From Trypanosoma brucei gambiense DAL972 (taxonomy: Eukaryota > Euglenozoa > Kinetoplastea > Trypanosomatida > Trypanosomatidae), in contig NC_026740.1 of NCBI RefSeq assembly GCF_000210295.1, positions 999,691 to 1,063,690 of the forward strand: 64,000 bases of DNA, written 5' to 3'. A program made the position numbers and the translations under genes. The notes under the pieces are model-generated. The model saw only the letters and a program-made list of their open reading frames with translations. It was not told the DNA's origin and did no database searches. Below, piece by piece: positions 49,545 to 58,800 of this stretch (position 1 is the first letter of the stretch; each line of letters opens with the position of its first letter).

Positions 49545-51635
49545 CTATACCGAGGCCGGAGGCAACTCCTCTGCAACACAGTCTACCGCAGTGCTGGCAT
49601 AGGAGTTGCCTCCCCCTTCAGCCGCCCTCTCACGCGACTGCGCACGTTGTTCCTTTACCAGATCACCCTGCAAGTGAAACACATGCACCTCCCCGTCAGA
49701 GGAGCCACACACCACACGTGATCCATCCTCGGAGAAGGACAAGGACGAGATTGGTGCATAATTTCGTACAAACGTCCCAGATTTCCTCGCAGAAGTGGTT
49801 GTAGAGGGCTTAGACGAAAAAGAACCACCAGACCCCAGTCTTGCCCCTGTCTGAGGGTATACGCTAGCAACAGGAAAGTTGCTTCTGCCCAGATCCCAGA
49901 TAGCAACGCGGCCGCTACTTTCTCCAGCTGCAAACACCGCCGAATGGGTGGGCGACCATTGGAGGCAGTTAACCTGAGACGTGAGTCCCTCGATGGCAGC
50001 ACAGCGTGAACCTAGCCAAAGATAGCAGCTCCCGTCAGCGGCTGCACTAAGTAGAGTAGCGCTTACATGAGGGTCACCGTGAAACGGGTGCGGTGCGACC
50101 GCGACAACGGCAGCGCAATGAGCAGGGGTGTCATAACACTTTTCTTTGGGATGCCGTACGCGACATGAGGGGTTTTCGTGGGTTGATTTATCAACACCAA
50201 CAGTGGAACCAGATATGGGTTGCATATCCACAACCCCTGGTCCCTTTGCTCCCCCCTCTAAGATATGACCGTTGAGGCACCCAAAGAATACTTTGTTCAT
50301 TGCATCCGCCGTGGTACTGACGAAAGCCGCACAAGATCCAACACACCCAGGTGCCATTCCCTGCACTAAACTCTCACGGGTTGAAGAGGGTAAGCATAGC
50401 TTTGAAGGCTCCCACATACACACTTGACCATGTTCGCTGATGGAAAAGAGGTGGTGAGAGCCAAGATCTCCATGCACTGCCATCGCAAGAACCTGTGTTT
50501 GATGGGAGTGAGGCGACGGAAACGACTGCACACAGGGATAGACAGGGGCGGACGCAGAAAGAGCCGAAGAAGAGGGCAAACATCCATACGACAGTGAAGA
50601 TGATTTCCCAAACGTGGTAAGAACCGGTGGCGAGGCAGCACGTCCACATTGTTGTAGTGCTTGGTCAATGCGCCACGCAACAATGCAACCATTGGCAGCT
50701 CCACCGAACAAAAGGTGGGGACACCGTTTCGTGTACGTCAGAGTACGAACCTCACTACTAAAACAGAGCGGTACAACTACCGGACCACCACCGTCTGTAC
50801 CCTGCTGTATACATATGAGTAGAACGAGTCCCACAGAATCAAAGCCTCTAAAGGTCGAACCTCCCGTTGCTCCTTGCATCATCATGTCGGATAAATTTTC
50901 GACGTTGCATGCTTCTGACAGCGACGCCGCAACAAACAACAAACCCTTAGAGCACGCATCACCATCCTCCGAAGATGGACAGTTAAGCACTCTCACATCC
51001 AGTACACAGCGACTCCCGCTGCCACAAACCGATCCTAAAAATATTGAGTGCTCTAGAGTCATAAATGCAGCACCCGCAGAACCGACACATGGCGATTTAC
51101 TTCCTCCGAAAGAAGTGAAAACACTACCAACTATATCTCTATCAACAGAGGTCACAGAAGATTTCCCGACTCCGCATCCACCCTTAGCAGGATCCGAACC
51201 AGTATTTTCAACACTCTTAACGCTGCTGTGAGAAGCACTGCACAAAGTTTTCGCGCTGACAGAAGGTGCGCTCGTAGTCAGAGTTTTTTGCCTTCTCGCT
51301 GCGCTGCAGCCAACACCATCTTCCGCCACGCTCCTAGAAATGCTACAAGCAGACAATGATGCGGACGACAAATTCCCACAAGCGGGCTTACACTCTTTTG
51401 TATCAACGGCATGATCGCCATCACCCGGACACTTAGAAACACTAACAGAACACCGAGTACGCGCACATCCTGTACTGCCGGATATCGAACCACCAACTAC
51501 CAAACCTTCACTGCCGGTAATGCTCTCCCGTTTGGGAGGAACCACATTTTGACGCTGTTGAAGGACACTCCGTTCCTTTGCCTTCCGCGCCTCACGAATC
51601 TCCTCCAGTTGCCGTCGCTTCTCCGATAAATCCAT
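49545..51635 (-). CDS. Dynein-intermediate-chain-like WD40 protein
   Basis: The protein has 696 residues. The open frame extends upstream, but the ATG at 51635 gives MDLSEKRRQLEEIREARKAK, a charged helix matching the extreme N-terminus of cytoplasmic dynein intermediate chains, where p150-glued and NudE bind. A Ser/Cys/Gly-rich, probably disordered region follows (about 40-190). The rest is a beta-propeller with WD-like units such as YTKRCPHLLFGGAANGCIVAWRI, VLAMAVHGDLGSHHLFSISEHGQVCMWEP, HVSATLLSAAADGSCYLWLG, VNCLQWSPTHSAVFAAGESSGRVAIWDL and ISSLSFSEDGSRVVCGSSDGEVHVFHL, the last two in the style of dynein IC C-terminal repeats. Its job would be to link dynein heavy chains to light chains and cargo adaptors. 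Assignment to dynein-1, IFT dynein or another WD40 family is not certain. A second, truncated copy lies at 54,426-55,477. Confidence 0.7.
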   Translation of the reverse strand: MDLSEKRRQLEEIREARKAKERSVLQQRQNVVPPKRESITGSEGLVVGGSISGSTGCARTRCSVSVSKCPGDGDHAVDTKECKPACGNLSSASLSACSISRSVAEDGVGCSAARRQKTLTTSAPSVSAKTLCSASHSSVKSVENTGSDPAKGGCGVGKSSVTSVDRDIVGSVFTSFGGSKSPCVGSAGAAFMTLEHSIFLGSVCGSGSRCVLDVRVLNCPSSEDGDACSKGLLFVAASLSEACNVENLSDMMMQGATGGSTFRGFDSVGLVLLICIQQGTDGGGPVVVPLCFSSEVRTLTYTKRCPHLLFGGAANGCIVAWRIDQALQQCGRAASPPVLTTFGKSSSLSYGCLPSSSALSASAPVYPCVQSFPSPHSHQTQVLAMAVHGDLGSHHLFSISEHGQVCMWEPSKLCLPSSTRESLVQGMAPGCVGSCAAFVSTTADAMNKVFFGCLNGHILEGGAKGPGVVDMQPISGSTVGVDKSTHENPSCRVRHPKEKCYDTPAHCAAVVAVAPHPFHGDPHVSATLLSAAADGSCYLWLGSRCAAIEGLTSQVNCLQWSPTHSAVFAAGESSGRVAIWDLGRSNFPVASVYPQTGARLGSGGSFSSKPSTTTSARKSGTFVRNYAPISSLSFSEDGSRVVCGSSDGEVHVFHLQGDLVKEQRAQSRERAAEGGGNSYASTAVDCVAEELPPASV

Positions 51636-51972
51636 CAAACTACAGAAGTAAAAAAAAGGATATCTGACCCTCTCCCACCAAATAAAAAAAAGAAATAAAG
51701 AAAAAAGAAATAATAATAAAACAGTCAACAACAAAAAAAAAATAAGAGAAGCAGCTTTAAAAAAAAAAAAATTACAAAAATATTAAAAACCAAACGGAAG
51801 CACAATTTAAAAAGTACATCTTTAAAAACATAAAAACATAACACTATTTTCCAATATTAATTATCTTTCGCGTTAACTTATAAGGTTCTTCGCCAACGAC
51901 GAAGCCACTCAACAGTTTCCTCCTTAAATAACTTAAGCGAATATTCAAAACAGCGCACTCCCTCTCAAAAAC
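50585..51972. repeat. Left copy of the 1.39-kb duplicated flank
   Basis: This segment comprises the 5' 1.05 kb of the WD40 gene, the 208-bp intergenic spacer and the unique 3' end of the repeat-protein gene. It is repeated almost exactly at 54,426-55,814. By eye I count about seven substitutions plus small indels, so identity is about 99%. The distance between the ATG of the WD40 gene and the stop of the repeat gene is the same (209 bp) in both copies. Confidence 0.9.
51636..51843. other. Short spacer with polypyrimidine tract and acceptor of the WD40 gene
   Basis: On the minus strand a long T/C-rich run (about 51,720-51,680) is followed by candidate AG acceptors at 51,665-51,664 and 51,641-51,640, a few to about 30 nt before the ATG at 51,635. 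The rest of the 208 bp is A-rich and must also contain the poly(A) site of the repeat gene. Confidence 0.55.
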
Positions 51973-54325
51973 ATCCAACCTCTGCTGAAGTTCATTCCGT
52001 TCAGCCTCCACAGTTTCCAGATTACGCTCCACAGCAGCTCTCGCATCTTCGGAATTACGAAGTTGCGATTTCAGATCATTGCTTGTAGCATCCAACCTCT
52101 GTTGAAGTTCATTCCGTTCAGCCTCCACAGTTTCCAGATTACGCTCCACAGCAGCTCTCGCATCCTCGGAATTACGAAGTTGCGATTTCAGATCATTGCT
52201 TGTAGCATCCAACCTCTGTTGAAGTTCATTCCGTTCAGCCTCCACAGTTTCCAGATTACGCTCCACAGCAGCTCTCGCATCCTCGGAATTACGAAGTTGC
52301 GATTTCAGATCATTGCTTGTAGCATCCAACCTCTGTTGAAGTTCATTCCGTTCAGCCTCCACAGTTTCCAGATTACGCTCCACAGCAGCTCTCGCATCCT
52401 CGGAATTACGAAGTTGCGATTTCAGATCATTGCTTGTAGCGTCCAACCTCTGTTGAAGTTCATTCCGTTCAGCCTCCACAGTTTCCAGATTACGCTCCAC
52501 AGCAGCTCTCGCATACTCGGAATTACGAAGTTGCGATTTCAGATCATTGCTTGTAGCGTCCAACCTCTGCTGAAGTTCATTCCGTTCAGCCTCCACAGTT
52601 TCCAGATTACGCTCCACAGCAGCTCTCGCATACTCGGAATTACGAAGTTGCGATTTCAGATCATTGCTTGTAGCGTCCAACCTCTGCTGAAGTTCATTCC
52701 GTTCAGCCTCCACAGTTTCCAGATTACGCTCCACAGCAGCTCTCGCATCCTCGGAATTACGAAGTTGCGATTTCAGATCATTGCTTGTAGCGTCCAACCT
52801 CTGTTGAAGTTCATTCCGTTCAGCCTCCACAGTTTCCAGATTACGCTCCACAGCAGCTCTCGCATCTTCGGAATTACGAAGTTGCGATTTCAGATCATTG
52901 CTTGTAGCGTCCAACCTCTGTTGAAGTTCATTCCGTTCAGCCTCCACAGTTTCCAGATTACGCTCCACAGCAGCTCTCGCATCTTCGGAATTACGAAGTT
53001 GCGATTTCAGATCATTGCTTGTAGCGTCCAACCTCTGTTGAAGTTCATTCCGTTCAGCCTCCACAGTTTCCAGATTACGCTCCACAGCAGCTCTCGCATC
53101 TTCGGAATTACGAAGTTGCGATTTCAGATCATTGCTTGTAGCGTCCAACCTCTGTTGAAGTTCATTCCGTTCAGCCTCCACAGTTTCCAGATTACGCTCC
53201 ACAGCAGCTCTCGCATCCTCGGAATTACGAAGTTGCGATTTCAGATCATTGCTTGTAGCGTCCAACCTCTGTTGAAGTTCATTCCGTTCAGCCTCCACAG
53301 TTTCCAGATTACGCTCCACAGCAGCTCTCGCATCCTCGGAATTACGAAGTTGCGATTTCAGATCATTGCTTGTAGCGTCCAACCTCTGTTGAAGTTCATT
53401 CCGTTCAGCCTCCACAGTTTCCAGATTACGCTCCACAGCAGCTCTCGCATCCTCGGAATTACGAAGTTGCGATTTCAGATCATTGCTTGTAGCGTCCAAC
53501 CTCTGTTGAAGTTCATTCCGTTCAGCCTCCACAGTTTCCAGATTACGCTCCACAGCAGCTCTCGCATCCTCGGAATTACGAAGTTGCGATTTCAGATCAT
53601 TGCTTGTAGCGTCCAACCTCTGTTGAAGTTCATTCCGTTCAGCCTCCACAGTTTCCAGATTACGCTCCACAGCAGCTCTCGCATCCTCGGAATTACGAAG
53701 TTGCGATTTCAGATCATTGCTTGTAGCATCCAACCTCTGTTGAAGTTCATTCCGTTCAGCCTCCACAGTTTCCAGATTACGCTCCACAGCAGCTCTCGCA
53801 TCTTCGGAATTACGAAGTTGCGATTTCAGATCATTGCTCGTAGCGTCCAACCTCTGTTGAAGTTCATTCCGCTCAGCCTCCACAGTTTCCAGATTACGCT
53901 CCACAGCAGCTCTCGCATCCTCGGAATTACGAAGTTGCGATTTCAGATCATTGCTCGTAGCGTCCAACCTCTGTTGAAGTTCATTCCGTTCAGCCTCCAC
54001 AGTTTCCAGATTACGCTCCACAGCAGCTCTCGCATCCTCGGAATTACGAAGTTGCGATTTCAGATCATTGCTTGTAGCGCCCAACCTCTGTTGAAGTTCA
54101 TTCCGTTCAGCCTCCACAGTTTCCAGATTACGCTCCACAGCAGCTCTCGCATCTTCGGAATTACGAAGTTGCGATTTCAGATCATTGCTTGTAGCATCCA
54201 ACCTCTGTTGAAGTTCATTCCGTTCAGCCTCCACAGTTTCCAGATTACGCTCCACAGCAGCTCTCGCATCCTCGGCTTGCCTTGCTTTGTTGGTTATTGC
54301 GGCTTCTGATTGTTTTGTGGTATCA
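51844..54325 (-). CDS. Giant 39-residue-repeat coiled-coil protein, left copy (5' end lost in gap)
   Basis: The open frame runs from the assembly gap (54,325) to a TAG at 51,844, so the start codon is missing. The visible N-terminal edge is a diverged unit (DTTKQSEAAITNKARQA) that joins directly to 20 units of the 39-residue repeat (key elements SEDARAAVERN, LETVEAERNELQQRL, DATSNDLKSQLRN). A 43-residue unique tail follows, starting DVFERECAVLNIRL and ending KLTRKIINIGK, which is basic and lacks the repeat pattern. The repeat is highly charged and Leu/Val/Ala-heptad-like, so a long rod-shaped coiled coil is expected. Large repetitive coiled-coil proteins in trypanosomes are usually cytoskeletal (flagellar attachment zone, basal body, nuclear lamina), but nothing here fixes which. 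Unit variants include D-to-Y in two units (SEYA) and D-to-G in one (LGATS). Confidence 0.85.
51973..54312. repeat. 117-bp tandem array, 20 units
   Basis: The landmark (A/G)TCCAACCTCTG recurs every 117 bp from 51,973 to 54,196 (2,223 bp = 19 periods), giving 20 units. Units differ mainly at third codon positions. The period is 39 codons, so the array stays in frame and all units are translated. Confidence 0.95.
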
Positions 54326-54425
54326 NNNNNNNNNNNNNNNNNNNNNNNNNNNNNNNNNNNNNNNNNNNNNNNNNNNNNNNNNNNNNNNNNNNNNNNNNNN
54401 NNNNNNNNNNNNNNNNNNNNNNNNN
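54326..54425. other. Assembly gap (100 N)
   Basis: Exactly 100 Ns stand here, the conventional placeholder for a gap of unknown size. It falls where the repeat-protein gene (left) meets a truncated second copy of the WD40 gene (right). Confidence 0.99.
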
Positions 54426-55477
54426 CATACGACAGTGAAGATCGATTTCCCAAACGTGGTAAGAACCTGTGGCGAGGCAGCACGTCCACATTGTTGTAGT
54501 GCTTGGTCAATGCGCCACGCAACAATGCAACCATTGGCAGCTCCACCGAACAAAAGGTGGGGACACCGTTTCGTGTACGTCAGAGTACGAACCTCACTAC
54601 TAAAACAGAGCGGTACAACTACCGGACCACCACCGTCTGTACCCTGCTGTATACATATGAGTAGAACGAGTCCCACAGAATCAAAGCCTCTAAAGGTCGA
54701 ACCTCCCGTTGCTCCTTGCATCATCATGTCGGATAAATTTTCGACGTTGCATGCTTCTGACAGCGACGCCGCAACAAACAACAAGCCCTTAGAGCACGCA
54801 TCACCATCCTCCGAAGATGGACAGTTAAGCACTCTCACATCCAGTACACAGCGACTCCCGCTGCCACAAACCGATCCTAAAAATATTGAGTGCTCTAGAG
54901 TCATAAATGCAGCACCCGCAGAACCGACACATGGCGATTTACTTCCTCCGAAAGAAGTGAAAACACTACCAACTATATCTCTATCAACAGAGGTCACAGA
55001 AGCTTTCGCGACTCCGCATCCACCCTTAGCAGGATCCGAACCAGTATGTTCAACACTCTTAACGCTGCTGTGAGAAGCACTGCACAAAGTTTTCGCGCTG
55101 ACAGAAGGTGCGCTCGTAGTCAGAGTTTTTTGCCTTCTCGCTGCGCTGCAGCCAACACCATCTTCCGCCACGCTCCTAGAAATGCTACAAGCAGACAATG
55201 ATGCGGACGACAAATTCCCACAAGCGGGCTTACACTCTTTTGTATCAACGGCATGATCGCCATCACCCGGACACTTAGAAACACTAACAGAACACCGAGT
55301 ACGCGCACATCCTGTACTGCCGGATATCGAACCACCAACTACCAAACCTTCACTGCCGGTAATGCTCTCCCGTTTGGGAGGAACCACATTTTGACGCTGT
55401 TGAAGGACACTCCGTTCCTTTGCCTTCCGCGCCTCACGAATCTCCTCCAGTTGCCGTCGCTTCTCCGATAAATCCAT
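54426..55477 (-). CDS. Truncated second copy of the WD40/dynein-IC-like gene (3' end lost in gap)
   Basis: The ATG at 55477 and the next roughly 345 codons match the WD40 gene at 49,545-51,635 with only a few substitutions (for example N-to-H and G/S-to-A/A changes near residues 130-140). The copy stops at the gap. Close to the gap an extra C at about 54,443 (ATCGATT against ATGATT in the other copy) shifts the frame in the last codons. Because it lies within 20 bases of a contig end it is more likely a sequencing error than a true mutation. Whether this is a second gene, an allele or an assembly artefact cannot be decided from the sequence. Confidence 0.8.
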
Positions 55478-55814
55478 CGAACTACAGAAGTAAAAAAAAA
55501 GGATATCTGACCCTCTCCCACCAAAAAAAAAAAAGAAATAAAGAAAAAAGAAATAATAATAAAACAGTCAACAACAAAAAAAAATAAGAGAAGCAGCTTT
55601 TAAAAAAAAAAAATTACAAAAATATTAAAAACCAAACGGAAGGACAATTTAAAAAGTACATCTTTAAAAACATAAAAACCAAACACTATTTTCCAATATT
55701 AATTATCTTTCGCGTTAACTTATAAGGTTCTTCGCCAACGACGAAGCCACTCAACAGTTTCCTCCTTAAATAACTTAAGCGAATATTCAAAACAGCGCAC
55801 TCCCTCTCAAAAAC
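54426..55814. repeat. Right copy of the 1.39-kb duplicated flank
   Basis: It is nearly identical to 50,585-51,972, including the WD40 5' part, the intergenic spacer with its A-tracts and the unique 3' tail of the repeat gene. Differences are scattered single bases and homopolymer-length changes. Confidence 0.9.
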
Positions 55815-58800
55815 ATCCAACCTCTGTTGAAGTTCATTCCGTTCAGCCTCCACAGTTTCCAGATTACGCTCCACAGCAGCTCTCGCATCTTCGGAATTAC
55901 GAAGTTGCGATTTCAGATCATTGCTTGTAGCGTCCAACCTCTGCTGAAGTTCATTCCGTTCAGCCTCCACAGTTTCCAGATTACGCTCCACAGCAGCTCT
56001 CGCATCTTCGGAATTACGAAGTTGCGATTTCAGATCATTGCTTGTAGCGTCCAACCTCTGTTGAAGTTCATTCCGTTCAGCCTCCACAGTTTCCAGATTA
56101 CGCTCCACAGCAGCTCTCGCATCTTCGGAATTACGAAGTTGCGATTTCAGATCATTGCTTGTAGCGTCCAACCTCTGTTGAAGTTCATTCCGTTCAGCCT
56201 CCACAGTTTCCAGATTACGCTCCACAGCAGCTCTCGCATCTTCGGAATTACGAAGTTGCGATTTCAGATCATTGCTTGTAGCATCCAACCTCTGTTGAAG
56301 TTCATTCCGTTCAGCCTCCACAGTTTCCAGATTACGCTCCACAGCAGCTCTCGCATCTTCGGAATTACGAAGTTGCGATTTCAGATCATTGCTTGTAGCA
56401 TCCAACCTCTGTTGAAGTTCATTCCGTTCAGCCTCCACAGTTTCCAGATTACGCTCCACAGCAGCTCTCGCATCTTCGGAATTACGAAGTTGCGATTTCA
56501 GATCATTGCTTGTAGCGTCCAACCTCTGCTGAAGTTCATTCCGTTCAGCCTCCACAGTTTCCAGATTACGCTCCACAGCAGCTCTCGCATCTTCGGAATT
56601 ACGAAGTTGCGATTTCAGATCATTGCTTGTAGCATCCAACCTCTGTTGAAGTTCATTCCGTTCAGCCTCCACAGTTTCCAGATTACGCTCCACAGCAGCT
56701 CTCGCATCTTCGGAATTACGAAGTTGCGATTTCAGATCATTGCTTGTAGCATCCAACCTCTGTTGAAGTTCATTCCGTTCAGCCTCCACAGTTTCCAGAT
56801 TACGCTCCACAGCAGCTCTCGCATCTTCGGAATTACGAAGTTGCGATTTCAGATCATTGCTTGTAGCGTCCAACCTCTGTTGAAGTTCATTCCGTTCAGC
56901 CTCCACAGTTTCCAGATTACGCTCCACAGCAGCTCTCGCATCTTCGGAATTACGAAGTTGCGATTTCAGATCATTGCTTGTAGCGTCCAACCTCTGTTGA
57001 AGTTCATTCCGTTCAGCCTCCACAGTTTCCAGATTACGCTCCACAGCAGCTCTCGCATCTTCGGAATTACGAAGTTGCGATTTCAGATCATTGCTTGTAG
57101 CGTCCAACCTCTGTTGAAGTTCATTCCGTTCAGCCTCCACAGTTTCCAGATTACGCTCCACAGCAGCTCTCGCATCTTCGGAATTACGAAGTTGCGATTT
57201 CAGATCATTGCTTGTAGCGTCCAACCTCTGTTGAAGTTCATTCCGTTCAGCCTCCACAGTTTCCAGATTACGCTCCACAGCAGCTCTCGCATCTTCGGAA
57301 TTACGAAGTTGCGATTTCAGATCATTGCTTGTAGCGTCCAACCTCTGTTGAAGTTCATTCCGTTCAGCCTCCACAGTTTCCAGATTACGCTCCACAGCAG
57401 CTCTCGCATCTTCGGAATTACGAAGTTGCGATTTCAGATCATTGCTTGTAGCGTCCAACCTCTGTTGAAGTTCATTCCGTTCAGCCTCCACAGTTTCCAG
57501 ATTACGCTCCACAGCAGCTCTCGCATCTTCGGAATTACGAAGTTGCGATTTCAGATCATTGCTTGTAGCGTCCAACCTCTGTTGAAGTTCATTCCGTTCA
57601 GCCTCCACAGTTTCCAGATTACGCTCCACAGCAGCTCTCGCATCTTCGGAATTACGAAGTTGCGATTTCAGATCATTGCTTGTAGCGTCCAACCTCTGTT
57701 GAAGTTCATTCCGTTCAGCCTCCACAGTTTCCAGATTACGCTCCACAGCAGCTCTCGCATCTTCGGAATTACGAAGTTGCGATTTCAGATCATTGCTTGT
57801 AGCGTCCAACCTCTGTTGAAGTTCATTCCGTTCAGCCTCCACAGTTTCCAGATTACGCTCCACAGCAGCTCTCGCATCTTCGGAATTACGAAGTTGCGAT
57901 TTCAGATCATTGCTTGTAGCGTCCAACCTCTGTTGAAGTTCATTCCGTTCAGCCTCCACAGTTTCCAGATTACGCTCCACAGCAGCTCTCGCATCTTCGG
58001 AATTACGAAGTTGCGATTTCAGATCATTGCTTGTAGCGTCCAACCTCTGTTGAAGTTCATTCCGTTCAGCCTCCACAGTTTCCAGATTACGCTCCACAGC
58101 AGCTCTCGCATCCTCGTAATTACGAAGTTGCGATTTCAGATCATTGCTTGTAGCATCCAACCTCTGTTGAAGTTCATTCCGTTCAGCCTCCACAGTTTCC
58201 AGATTACGCTCCACAGCAGCTCTCGCATCTTCGGAATTACGAAGTTGCGATTTCAGATCATTGCTCGTAGCGTCCAACCTCTGTTGAAGTTCATTCCGTT
58301 CAGCCTCCACAGTTTCCAGATTACGCTCCACAGCAGCTCTCGCATCTTCGGAATTACGAAGTTGCGATTTCAGATCATTGCTTGTAGCATCCAACCTCTG
58401 TTGAAGTTCATTCCGTTCAGCCTCCACAGTTTCCAGATTACGCTCCACAGCAGCTCTCGCATCTTCGGAATTACGAAGTTGCGATTTCAGATCATTGCTC
58501 GTAGCGTCCAACCTCTGTTGAAGTTCATTCCGTTCAGCCTCCACAGTTTCCAGATTACGCTCCACAGCAGCTCTCGCATCCTCGGAATTACGAAGTTGCG
58601 ATTTCAGATCATTGCTTGTAGCGTCCAACCTCTGTTGAAGTTCATTCCGTTCAGCCTCCACAGTTTCCAGATTACGCTCCACAGCAGCTCTCGCATCCTC
58701 GGAATTACGAAGTTGCGATTTCAGATCATTGCTTGTAGCGTCCAACCTCTGTTGAAGTTCATTCCGTTCAGCCTCCACAGTTTCCAGATTACGCTCCACA

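Noticed and set aside
52063..54309. A 748-codon plus-strand frame across the 117-bp array
   Set aside because: It is stop-free only because the unit is a multiple of three bases. It opposes the transcription direction of every gene here.
51844..54546. A 900-codon frame that appears to run from WD40-like sequence through the Ns into the repeat protein
   Set aside because: It crosses the gap of unknown length and its first residues are an out-of-frame reading of the WD40 gene. The real repeat gene's start is missing.
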